This document shows, piece by piece, positions 1 through 6,954 of a stretch of 28,202 nucleotides of DNA. The notes under the pieces were generated by a model that was given only the letters and a program-made list of their open reading frames with translations, made no database searches and had not been told where the DNA came from. Position numbers and translations under genes: made by a program. The stretch lies in NCBI GenBank assembly GCA_028278125.1, contig JANQEY010000261.1:1-28202 (forward strand), given 5' to 3'. How positions within the stretch are numbered: the first letter of the stretch is position 1; each line of letters opens with the position of its first letter. The stretch is from a bacterium (GTDB taxonomy: Bacteria; Electryoneota; Electryoneia; Electryoneales; Electryoneaceae).

Positions 1-431
1 TAATCCGCTTCCGTACAGTCGTCAAAGACAACCGGGACATCGCCTATATCTTCTTCGGGCTCGCCGCCGGAATGGCTTCCGGAATTGGCGCGATTCATAT
101 AGCTGTTTTTGGAGTAGGACTGATCCTGTTCTTCATCCTCCTGCTGGATTTTGTAGAATTCGGACAAGGAAGGCGTGGGCTTTATCTTCTCAGGTTCCAG
201 ATGATCCCAACGGATACTGATAAGGAAGCCTACGAACACATCTTTGACCAGAACCTTGTCAGCTACAGAAGCCTTGCGATGAAAACTGTGAGGATGGGTC
301 AGTTTATCGAACATGGCTTCCTGGTACGGTTAAAACCGGGTGTCCGCGAAAAGGATTTTATCACTTCCCTTTCTGCTCTCGAAGGTATGGAACGTGTCTC
401 TCTCCTTGAAGAATCAGCAGAACCTGAATAA
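1..431 (+). CDS. DUF4956 family membrane protein, 3' end only
   Basis: The reading frame is already open at base 3 and runs without a stop to 431, so the gene starts upstream of the window; the first ATG at 72 is internal. The visible 142 residues begin with IRFRTVVKDNRDIAYIFFGL, followed by a long hydrophobic stretch that looks like two closely spaced membrane segments, then a soluble C-terminal part of about 80 residues. The FRT..KD.RDIAYIFF.L.AGMA.G pattern at the membrane boundary is what I recognise from the DUF4956 family, small integral membrane proteins of unknown function often encoded near polyphosphate-polymerase (VTC) domain or CotH-like proteins. Those neighbours would lie outside the window, so the association cannot be tested here. 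Family call is from memory of the motif; function is unknown. Confidence 0.75.
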   Translation, partial: IRFRTVVKDNRDIAYIFFGLAAGMASGIGAIHIAVFGVGLILFFILLLDFVEFGQGRRGLYLLRFQMIPTDTDKEAYEHIFDQNLVSYRSLAMKTVRMGQFIEHGFLVRLKPGVREKDFITSLSALEGMERVSLLEESAEPE

Positions 432-1030
432 CCCGGTTTATTATTATTTTAGAGAACTTATTATATTAAACGTTTGATATCTTGCACATCTGACCCTGAT
501 TTTATTCTTACCCTGCTTTTGCTCTAATTACATGGATCAATGTTATGGGCCATAAAGTACCTGGAGATGGTGCTAAACTTTCATACAGCATTTTACATCA
601 TAGCCAAAAACGACCGGTACCATCTGAAACTAAAGAGGATTTTTCCGACAACGCCGGGGTGGAAAACGCCGAGAAAAAATGGTGCACCATGGAGTGCGAA
701 CATGCATCCTGGCCGCGGAAGAACGTGGATGGATCAGGTAGTTGCCGAACCTTCAGCGCACTATGGTGTGAAGTATTGAACCAACATGTTACAAAAAATA
801 CGCCATGCGCGGTTGAACACGGCCAACGCAGACCTAAACCGATGTGGTGAGTTGAATTGGATAATCATTAAAGTTGATCAACCTTTTCGTTTTATTATCT
901 AGAATGAAGCATTATTTAAGAATCATAGAAAAAAGAACTCCATCTCAAAACAACCATTTCTCTTGCCTTTGATTTCTCCTTATGTTTTATTCACTCTTAG
1001 AACGAGAAAAGATAAGAACAACCGGATATC
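432..1030. other. Gene-free interval before prfA
   Basis: I see no convincing gene here. AT-rich stretches at about 432-530 and 850-1020 flank a more GC-rich core at about 540-850. The core holds two overlapping plus-strand open frames (540-779 and 545-850) in different frames, with no ribosome site and no recognisable protein. A 12-bp perfect palindrome lies at 679-690. The AT-rich part next to 1031 presumably contains the prfA promoter, but no clear -35/-10 pair stands out. A decayed gene or a structured RNA is possible for the core; neither is shown. Confidence 0.5.
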
Positions 1031-2110
1031 ATGAATTACTATCAGTATAAACAGCATGTCGCTACCAGCGAACAACAACTGGCAGAAGTTGAAACACGGA
1101 TGTCCGATCCGTCCATTGTCTCTGATCAGAAGCAGATGAGTGACCTTGGACGGGAACATCGCCGAATCACAAACATTCTACGTGTCGCAAAAGAGTTCAA
1201 AGAGATTGAAGATCAGATTGAATCTTCACGTTCCCTGTTGAACGAAGATGACGAAGAGATGCGTGAACTGGCCCAGGCAGAAATAGAGGAACTTGAGCCG
1301 AAGGCGGAACAGGCTGAAACTGTCCTCCGTCTCGCCCTGTTACCCGTCGAAGAGGAAGATAGCCGTGACGCTATCGTTGAAATCCGCGCCGGAACAGGTG
1401 GTGATGAAGCAGGAATTTTCGCGGGCGATCTGTACCGGATGTATATCCGGTTTGTTGAGAGCAAAGGCTGGAAAAGTGAATCCCTCAGTTCCAGCCAGAG
1501 TGAAATGGGTGGATTTAAAGAGATTGTATTCGCTGTCAGGGGTGAAGACGCATTTGGTATCCTCAAGTTTGAATCCGGTGTCCACAGGGTTCAAAGAGTA
1601 CCAGTTACAGAATCACAAGGTAGAATTCACACATCCGCAGCATCGGTTGCCGTTCTCCCGGAAGCGGAAGAGGTTGATGTCCAGATCGATCCCAAGGATC
1701 TCAGGATTGACGTGTACCGTTCAACAGGCCATGGGGGACAATCTGTAAACACGACCGATTCAGCGGTTCGGATAACTCACTTGCCGTCAGGCGTCGTAGT
1801 AACCTGCCAGGATGAAAAAAGCCAGCTGAAGAACAAGAACAAAGCAATGCAGGTTCTCCGTGCGCGTTTGTATCAACAGGCACTGGATGAAGAACAGGCG
1901 AAACGTTCAGCCGATCGTAAAAGCCTTGTAGGTACGGGTGACAGGAGCGCTAAGATTCGCACATATAATTATCCCCAGGGAAGGGTAACTGATCACCGGA
2001 TCAACCTTACCCTTTACCGCCTGAACGAGATCATGGAAGGCGACCTGGTTGAAATCCAGGATGCCCTGAGACTTGCTGATGCTGAAGCGAAATTGAAACA
2101 GATTGTTTGA
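1031..2110 (+). CDS. prfA: Peptide chain release factor 1 (RF1)
   Basis: Recognises UAA and UAG stop codons in the ribosomal A site and triggers release of the finished peptide in the cytoplasm. The 359 residues match the usual RF1 length. The helical N-terminal domain spans about residues 1-110, followed by the conserved GTGGDEA at 121-127. The tripeptide stop-codon recognition motif is PVT at 191-193 (a PxT motif, which distinguishes RF1 from the SPF motif of RF2), within [15 protein letters not shown]. The catalytic GGQ is at 235-237; its Gln is the residue methylated by PrmC, encoded just downstream. The start ATG at 1031 has only a weak purine-rich region upstream. The gene looks intact and is probably co-transcribed with prmC, 64 bp downstream. 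Confidence 0.97.
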   Translation: MNYYQYKQHVATSEQQLAEVETRMSDPSIVSDQKQMSDLGREHRRITNILRVAKEFKEIEDQIESSRSLLNEDDEEMRELAQAEIEELEPKAEQAETVLRLALLPVEEEDSRDAIVEIRAGTGGDEAGIFAGDLYRMYIRFVESKGWKSESLSSSQSEMGGFKEIVFAVRGEDAFGILKFESGVHRVQRVPVTESQGRIHTSAASVAVLPEAEEVDVQIDPKDLRIDVYRSTGHGGQSVNTTDSAVRITHLPSGVVVTCQDEKSQLKNKNKAMQVLRARLYQQALDEEQAKRSADRKSLVGTGDRSAKIRTYNYPQGRVTDHRINLTLYRLNEIMEGDLVEIQDALRLADAEAKLKQIV

Positions 2111-2150
2111 TGGTTCGAATGTTTGAGACGTTACACTTAAAGACTAACGA

Positions 2151-2180
2151 CACTGGATTCCAGCTTCCGCTAGAATGACA
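2151..2180. repeat. Interspersed 'CTGGATTCCAGC...GAATGAC' type repeat
   Basis: The 30 bases between prfA and prmC are an imperfect inverted repeat: TTCCAGC, a four-base spacer, then GCTAGAA, followed by TGAC. This resembles the short intergenic repeat seen in many bacterial genomes whose reverse strand reads as the peptide VILAEAGIQ, and the minus strand here does read VILAEAGIQCR. The repeat overlaps the first possible prmC start codon (ATG at 2175). The identification is by eye against a remembered consensus. Confidence 0.65.
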
Positions 2181-3092
2181 ACCTTCCAAATGACTAATTC
2201 CACAAAAAACAGTCCTGATCTTTTACTCGACCTCCTGAACCTTGGCACTGAATACCTCGAACGGAATGAGATTGAATCACCACGACTGAATGCTGAATGG
2301 CTACTTGCTGATATTCTTAATCTTTCGAGGGTGGATCTGTATGTAAACCATGACCGTCCTGTAACTCTTCCTGAAAAAGACAAGTACCGTGATTACCTGA
2401 GACGAAGAGCGAATCATGTTCCACTACAGTTGATAGTCGGTCATACTGAATTTTACGGACATAGGATTTCAGTCAGTCAGGGTGTCCTGATCCCACGTCC
2501 TGAAACTGAATTGATAATCGATATCGCTAAAGAACTTATACCGGAGAAATCATTTAAGAATGTTCTCGATATCGGATGCGGGACAGGGGCTATCTCCGTT
2601 CTACTGGTAAAAGAAAAGATTGCTGAAAAGGTAACCGCGGTAGATATTTCGAGGGATGCAGTCCAGCTGACGAAGATAAACGCACTGAATAGTAATTTAA
2701 GCAAAAAACAATTGCTAGCTATTGATGAAGACGTTTTCGCTTCAGGGTATTCACCTCAAGGAAAACCGTTCGACCTGATTGTATCAAATCCACCTTATAT
2801 AAAAGAGGACGACTGGGATTCACTTGCCCCGGAAATCCGGAATTTTGAACCAAAAGCCGCGCTTTTATCCGGTGACGATGGTCTTGACGCACACTGGGCA
2901 ATTGCAAAATCCATCTCGAACTGGCTGACTCCGGATGGAATGTTTATCGGTGAGATCGGGATGGAACAGGGGGAAGAAGCTAAAACTATCCATGAATCGT
3001 GGTCACAGAATGTTTCTATCAGGAAAGATCACGCCGGATTGGATCGGTTTGTTATTGCCGGACCACCTAAGCCAAGATGCGGAGTTGATTAG
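2175..3092 (+). CDS. prmC: Release factor N5-glutamine methyltransferase
   Basis: Transfers a methyl group from S-adenosylmethionine to the Gln of the GGQ motif in RF1/RF2. The small helical N-terminal domain (about residues 15-85) recognises the release factor. The conserved IPRPETE is at 106-112, the SAM-binding LDIGCGTGAI at 131-140, and the catalytic NPPY at 205-208, which binds the glutamine amide. Length (305 aa) is slightly above the usual 280-300. Its place directly after prfA is the common bacterial arrangement. The start is uncertain: ATG 2175 lies inside an interspersed repeat and neither it nor the in-frame ATG at 2190 has a good ribosome site. The domain needs only the 2190 start. 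The gene ends 26 bp from the convergent VOC gene, with no obvious terminator between. Confidence 0.95.
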   Translation: MTTFQMTNSTKNSPDLLLDLLNLGTEYLERNEIESPRLNAEWLLADILNLSRVDLYVNHDRPVTLPEKDKYRDYLRRRANHVPLQLIVGHTEFYGHRISVSQGVLIPRPETELIIDIAKELIPEKSFKNVLDIGCGTGAISVLLVKEKIAEKVTAVDISRDAVQLTKINALNSNLSKKQLLAIDEDVFASGYSPQGKPFDLIVSNPPYIKEDDWDSLAPEIRNFEPKAALLSGDDGLDAHWAIAKSISNWLTPDGMFIGEIGMEQGEEAKTIHESWSQNVSIRKDHAGLDRFVIAGPPKPRCGVD

Positions 3093-3118
3093 CGTGTTTG
3101 AAAGGTTTAAATAACAAC

Positions 3119-4012
3119 CTAATTATTGATGTACTCTCTAAATTCCAGCCAAATACCATTTGTTAAACCTGGTGGTAAGAATAAACTTCGTCCAACATCA
3201 GTTTGAATTACCTCTGGAACATTAATGGTAGCATTTAGAAGCACCTGAATTAATTTATCCATATCTCGGACAAGAATTATAGCACCTGCAATCTTGCGTC
3301 CTGGTACGAGTTGACGGGATGCCGGTAAAATCACGACTTCGGCTTGATTTAACCTGATAACTGTTGATTTTAACTTCTCGGGAACGAAGACATTCTCTTC
3401 GGAAATTAAAGCTCCCAATTTATTAAAAAGTTGATATTCAGCCTCGAAATCTTCTGCCGAGATCCAAACACCTATCAATGCTGCGGCACTATTCCTATGA
3501 TTAAAATATTCCGGTTTATCGGTGGGTGAACGAAGGCGTCTCCCAAAGAAGATATATCTTAATTTGTCGGAAACAGGAAATGTCAGTAATCCACCACTAC
3601 TGTGGTATACCATTCCATTAAAGTCAAAATGGTCTGCCAGATCATCCATTTCAGGTGCGTAAAAACCAACGAATGCAGGACCATCGCCCGACTTAAGAAA
3701 ATTGAGATATTCACTACTCAACTGATCACGAGCTTCCAGCGCAGATATAAGTTCTATCTCCGTCCCATCAGGAAATTTGATGTGCTGATTAATGATGCTA
3801 TTCGCGTGCGGTCTGCCTGGCTTCAAGCTGAATCCCAATTTCCGATATAGCCCGGCAGCGCTATCCAGGTTTGTCACTGCTAATGGTATATGATCCATTC
3901 CTGATACAAGTGGAGTACTTGAATCCTGCCTGGTTTGCGGGTAGACTGATCCTGTAATTACTCCCGTTATACAAAGCGAAATAAATAATTGAAGAAATCT
4001 TGAAAAATTCAT
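3119..4012 (-). CDS. Secreted VOC/glyoxalase-like domain protein
   Basis: A 297-residue protein with an N-terminal signal sequence (hydrophobic FLQLFISLCITGVITGSV, then polar residues), so it is likely periplasmic. The mature part opens with MDHIPLAVTNLDSAAGLYRKLGFSLKPGR, a typical vicinal-oxygen-chelate start, followed by KFPDGTEIELI. A second half begins around SAAALIGVWISAEDF, consistent with two VOC halves as in the Glyoxalase-like (PF13468-type) group. The substrate cannot be told; members of the fold include isomerases, dioxygenases and resistance proteins. The H of MDHI and the E of TEIELI are plausible metal ligands. It lies 40 bp downstream of the Mth938-domain gene on the same strand and may share its transcript. 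No strong ribosome site precedes the ATG. Confidence 0.75.
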   Translation of the reverse strand: MNFSRFLQLFISLCITGVITGSVYPQTRQDSSTPLVSGMDHIPLAVTNLDSAAGLYRKLGFSLKPGRPHANSIINQHIKFPDGTEIELISALEARDQLSSEYLNFLKSGDGPAFVGFYAPEMDDLADHFDFNGMVYHSSGGLLTFPVSDKLRYIFFGRRLRSPTDKPEYFNHRNSAAALIGVWISAEDFEAEYQLFNKLGALISEENVFVPEKLKSTVIRLNQAEVVILPASRQLVPGRKIAGAIILVRDMDKLIQVLLNATINVPEVIQTDVGRSLFLPPGLTNGIWLEFREYINN

Positions 4013-4052
4013 GTTTAAATTTTAGAGGTAATTCTTATTTTATTGATTTTTA

Positions 4053-4415
4053 TTAACAAGTGGAATGAATCAGTGCTCCTACCGGGTTATTTGCACAAAG
4101 CTCGTTATACTTTTTAACTGCTTCTTTTGTCTTCAATACGTGTAATTCAATCCCCTTTTCCTGCAGTATTTTTAATGTTGATTTTGCAACAGACAGTTTG
4201 CCGTAGACACCTTTACCAATTACGATAACCTTTGCCCCATGACTAATCAGTTCCTCGATATCACCCGGCTGGACACCCTGTGAATGACCTGTACCAGACT
4301 CGTTCCAGTCCCACTCCCTGCATCCACCGGGGAAAAGTTTCGCGTCTTTCAATGGTGGAAAATCTTCTACCTCTATTCTCCCCCAAGAAAGATTGGTAAT
4401 TCGAGGTGATTTCAT
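4053..4415 (-). CDS. Mth938-like domain protein (NDUFAF3-related)
   Basis: A 120-residue cytoplasmic protein that is essentially one Mth938-like domain (DUF498 family). Signature elements are LSWGRIEVED near residues 9-18, FPGGCREWDW at 28-37, GTGHSQGVQP at 41-50, a central VIVIGKGVYGKL, and the terminal ALIHSTC. The family includes the mitochondrial complex I assembly factor NDUFAF3; bacterial members are mostly uncharacterised, so no reaction is assigned. Length and C terminus match the family, so it looks complete. The ATG at 4415 has no obvious Shine-Dalgarno sequence. It is separated from the upstream peptidase by a stem-loop and may be co-transcribed with the VOC gene downstream. Confidence 0.88.
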   Translation of the reverse strand: MKSPRITNLSWGRIEVEDFPPLKDAKLFPGGCREWDWNESGTGHSQGVQPGDIEELISHGAKVIVIGKGVYGKLSVAKSTLKILQEKGIELHVLKTKEAVKKYNELCANNPVGALIHSTC

Positions 4416-4436
4416 TTAGGTACCGGCAGTAAACAC

Positions 4437-4465
4437 CAGAACCGCGGCAGATTACCGCGGTTCTG
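4437..4465 (-). terminator. Stem-loop terminator after the S9 peptidase
   Basis: An 11-bp perfect inverted repeat, CAGAACCGCGG (4437-4447) and CCGCGGTTCTG (4455-4465), with a 7-nt loop, begins 17 bp past the stop of the S9 peptidase. The following T-tract on the minus strand is weak, so it could act as a weak terminator or an mRNA 3' end stabiliser. Confidence 0.65.
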
Positions 4466-4481
4466 ATTATTCAATACAACT

Positions 4482-6401
4482 TTACTTCAAATGTTTATCA
4501 AGAAACTCTATATGCTTACGATATTCCTTGATGGTGTTAACACGTTTTGCGCTGCCATGACCCTCGTCAGGGAATATCAGGGAATCAACAGCACCACCCT
4601 TATCCTCGATTGCCCTGATAATCTGGCGTGCCTCCCCAACGGGGACCCTTGGATCATTTTCGCCATGGACAACCAGTAATGGTGTTTCTATCAGGTCAAC
4701 CTTATGGATGGGGCTGATCGACGCAAGGAATTCCCGGTCAGTCAATGGGCCATATTCAGCTTCACGCAAAGCACGTCTATAATCAGCGGTATTTTCCAGG
4801 AACGTGACAAAGTTTGCTACGCCAACAACGTCAATGGCCGCTGAGAACAGGTCAGGATATTCCGTAATCATGCCAAGCACAACATATCCACCGTATGATC
4901 CACCACGGATCGCAAGTTTGCCTTTTTCTGAATATCCGTTCTCAATCAGCCAATCCGCCGCAGCCTTATAGTCCTTGAGTGAATCCTTACGTTTTTTATA
5001 GTTATCCATGTTCATGTACTCGAGCCCGTAACCCGTCGAACCACGTGGATTCGGGGCAAGAACACCATAACCGTTTAGCATCATGTACTGGAAATTCCTG
5101 ATAAAATAAGGCCTGAACTGACCCTCAGGGCCGCCATGTGCGTCAATTACAAACGGTATCTTTTCGCCCTTTTTATAATTGGGCGGCAGGTAGAGAAACG
5201 CTGGGACTTCAAGACCGTCAAAGCTTTCATAACGGATCAGTTCCGGATCACGGAACATCTCGCGGTCGATTCCAGCGTAGATGGAGAATGTCAACTGTTC
5301 AAGCTCTTCTGTGTGTGGATTCCATTTCCAGACATCCGGGGCACGGGTTGGACTGTAGAACGACAGGAGCAGGTTTCCATTTTTATCCATTCCACCAAAT
5401 CCGAGAATGCCGTCTAGGGGTGGGGTTGGTAATTCCTTTTTACTCTCAACTTCCCTGATTCTCAGGCGTCCATATCCGTCCTCATTGACTTGAGCACCCA
5501 TATACTTGAAGTCACGGGAGAAGCCTATCCCTTCCACTTCCCATTTATTGTCAAGCCATTTATCCTTGATAAATGTGACCTTTGGTGAGCCTACCTTCAT
5601 CGTGGCTATCCGGCTCATCTTGTCCTTGTTATTGTTGCTGACAAGCCAGATTGTCTTATTGTCGGGCATCAGGGTAGGACTGAGGTAAGTAACGTCAATA
5701 TCATCTTCAGTCAATTTCTGAACTTCGAGTGTTGTCAAGTCCACAAGGTAGAGATCGTTATTAGCGTTGGAGGTAAAATTGTAAACGATGAGGAAATTAC
5801 CGTCATCTGAAAGATCAGCACAGGCGTTGTAACCTTGAGAACCGTCAAAAACCTTGATGTGTTCACCAGTCGCAATATCCATCCTGTAAATAAAGAAATC
5901 CCTTCCGTTCTCTTCATTCGAACGGAAGAAGAAAGACTTATCATCGCGTGCCCAGACCACGCTTCCATACTGAACCTTAGGATTATCCGTCAACTGGACA
6001 AGACGACCGGTCATTGTGTCCATGAGGAAAAGTTGTGAATATTCTGACCCTCCAACATCTGCTCCCACAATCGCCATATCATTATTCCAGGCAAGCGAAA
6101 AGAAATCGTATCCGTCCTCGAAGGTGGTTAGTTGGTATGGCCAATCGTCATCTGTTATCCGGTAAACTTGTGGCGCACCGGACATTCCGGAAGAAAAATA
6201 AACATGCCTTCCATCCCAACTCATTCCTTGAGGACTATTTGCACCAATCTGCAGGAAAGTCGCGATGTCAGGGATATACTTTCCCTTGTTAAGCAAGGAT
6301 TTAATTTTATCCTTTTCATGACCACCAGCCATAACGATTGTAACCATACTCAAGATCATACAAACAGCCAAAATTGCTGCAATAATTTTTCCCTTTTTCA
6401 T
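4482..6401 (-). CDS. Secreted S9-family (prolyl oligopeptidase-type) serine peptidase
   Basis: A 639-residue exported peptidase. Residues 1-26 are a signal peptide (MKKGK, hydrophobic core, VMAGG). Residues about 40-380 form a beta-propeller-like domain with TolB/PD40-type repeats (for example QLTTFEDGYDF, GRLVQLTDNP, EVQKLTEDD) that would gate access to the active site. The C-terminal alpha/beta-hydrolase domain carries IDAHGGPEGQ, the nucleophile Ser502 in GGSYGGY (500-506), Asp583 in HGENDPRVP and His615 in PDEGHG, a complete Ser-Asp-His triad. The family cleaves short peptides, often after proline or as acylaminoacyl/dipeptidyl peptidases; exact specificity is not visible. The start is fixed by a GGGAG ribosome site. 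It has its own terminator and looks like a single-gene unit. Confidence 0.93.
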   Translation of the reverse strand: MKKGKIIAAILAVCMILSMVTIVMAGGHEKDKIKSLLNKGKYIPDIATFLQIGANSPQGMSWDGRHVYFSSGMSGAPQVYRITDDDWPYQLTTFEDGYDFFSLAWNNDMAIVGADVGGSEYSQLFLMDTMTGRLVQLTDNPKVQYGSVVWARDDKSFFFRSNEENGRDFFIYRMDIATGEHIKVFDGSQGYNACADLSDDGNFLIVYNFTSNANNDLYLVDLTTLEVQKLTEDDIDVTYLSPTLMPDNKTIWLVSNNNKDKMSRIATMKVGSPKVTFIKDKWLDNKWEVEGIGFSRDFKYMGAQVNEDGYGRLRIREVESKKELPTPPLDGILGFGGMDKNGNLLLSFYSPTRAPDVWKWNPHTEELEQLTFSIYAGIDREMFRDPELIRYESFDGLEVPAFLYLPPNYKKGEKIPFVIDAHGGPEGQFRPYFIRNFQYMMLNGYGVLAPNPRGSTGYGLEYMNMDNYKKRKDSLKDYKAAADWLIENGYSEKGKLAIRGGSYGGYVVLGMITEYPDLFSAAIDVVGVANFVTFLENTADYRRALREAEYGPLTDREFLASISPIHKVDLIETPLLVVHGENDPRVPVGEARQIIRAIEDKGGAVDSLIFPDEGHGSAKRVNTIKEYRKHIEFLDKHLK

Positions 6402-6532
6402 GTTTCTACTCCCTGTTTATTCATAGCTCCTCAGTAAAACGAAGGTAGTACGCTTGAATTGGATGGAGCAATATCACTCCATCAGGAAGGATAAATTCAG
6501 ACGTCTCGGAGAGAGTAAAAGATATTAAACCC

Positions 6533-6558
6533 TGTCATCTAAGCTGACAGGGCCACCC
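6533..6558. repeat. Repeat unit copy A of the 165-bp spaced set
   Basis: TGTCATC..A.GCTGACAGGG followed by a CACCC-containing tail. It matches the copy at 6862-6887 in 23 of 26 positions by eye. It also forms a hairpin: CCCTGTCA (6530-6537) pairs with TGACAGGG (6545-6552). Confidence 0.7.
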
Positions 6559-6581
6559 GCCTGACGTTAAGATTATGGATC

Positions 6582-6670
6582 GTGTAGCACGGGTTGACTC
6601 GCAACCCGTGACAAAAAAGAATATTACTGAATTCTGAACTACCTGGGTTGCAAGCCAACCCAGGCTACAC
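6582..6670. repeat. Composite palindromic element with nested hairpins
   Basis: The outer inverted repeat is GTGTAGC (6582-6588) and GCTACAC (6664-6670). Inside are two perfect 9-bp stems, CACGGGTTG/CAACCCGTG (6588-6610) and CCTGGGTTG/CAACCCAGG (6642-6664), separated by an AT-rich spacer. The layout resembles a BIME-like or miniature interspersed palindromic element. No transposase is present in the window. Confidence 0.65.
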
Positions 6671-6696
6671 AATTTTTGTGTGAATAGATTCTATCC

Positions 6697-6720
6697 CGTC
6701 AATGCTGGACAAGAACACCC
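6697..6720. repeat. Repeat unit copy B, degenerate
   Basis: CGTCAATGCTGGACAAGAAC followed by ACCC aligns, with small gaps, to the copies at 6533 and 6862 (shared GTCA, ATGCTG, GACA, CACCC). It lies 164 bp after the first and 165 bp before the third. It is preceded by GAATAGA, as is the third copy. Confidence 0.5.
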
Positions 6721-6741
6721 TCTCTGAAAAAAACCAAAGAT

Positions 6742-6771
6742 ACTGGATCCCCGGTCAAGCCGGGGACGACA
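6742..6771. repeat. Interspersed 'CTGGATCCCCGGTCAAGCCGGGG' type repeat
   Basis: CCCCGG (6749-6754), TCAAG, CCGGGG (6760-6765), inside a TACTGGAT...ACGACA context. This is the same broad class of short intergenic repeat as the one at 2151-2180 and resembles palindromes dispersed in many bacterial genomes. Confidence 0.65.
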
Positions 6772-6801
6772 CCTCACCACCCACTCAGCAGAACACTGAG
6801 G

Positions 6802-6820
6802 CCGGATTCCCCGAATCCGG
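6802..6820. repeat. 8-bp palindromic hairpin
   Basis: CCGGATTC (6802-6809) and GAATCCGG (6813-6820) with a CCC loop, directly after a CTCAG...CTGAG pair. It is part of the repeat island; no function can be assigned. Confidence 0.55.
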
Positions 6821-6861
6821 AAAGTAGACGGAGGCTTTAATTGAGTACCTGGAATAGAACT

Positions 6862-6887
6862 TGTCATCGATGCTGACAGGGGCACCC
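6862..6887. repeat. Repeat unit copy C of the 165-bp spaced set
   Basis: TGTCATCGATGCTGACAGGG followed by GCACCC; 23 of 26 positions match copy A at 6533-6558. TGTCA and TGACA form a short stem around a 7-nt loop. Confidence 0.7.
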
Positions 6888-6902
6888 ATTTAACCAGTCA
6901 TC

Positions 6903-6934
6903 AAAAAAAGGCTGACCATTTCTGATCAGCCTTT
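6903..6934 (-). terminator. Rho-independent terminator of the P5C dehydrogenase gene
   Basis: On the minus strand AAAGGCTGA and TCAGCCTTT form a perfect 9-bp stem with a 10-nt loop (6907-6934), followed by a run of Ts (6903-6909 read on the minus strand). It begins 20 bp past the dehydrogenase stop codon. Confidence 0.85.
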
Positions 6935-6954
6935 AAATCTATGACGAAAAATGT

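Larger units (their letters stand above)
6402..6954. other. Gene-free repeat island
   Basis: No gene is visible in these 553 bp. The interval instead holds at least eight short inverted repeats: GATGGAG/CTCCATC 6462-6483, 6530-6552, 6588-6610, 6642-6664, 6749-6765, 6802-6820, 6862-6878 and the terminator at 6903-6934. It also holds three related units at 6533, 6697 and 6862. The density of palindromes is far above that of any other gap in the window. The S9 peptidase promoter must lie at its left end, near 6402-6500. Confidence 0.75.

Noticed and set aside
540..850. Two overlapping plus-strand open frames of 79 and 101 codons
   Set aside because: They overlap in different frames, lack ribosome sites, and their translations resemble no protein I know; the region is reported as a gene-free interval.
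1213..1566. 117-codon minus-strand frame inside prfA
   Set aside because: Serine/arginine-rich antisense shadow of a clear RF1 gene.
2111..2125. TGGTTCGAATG resembling a tRNA T-loop
   Set aside because: No cloverleaf stems or acceptor sequence can be built around it.
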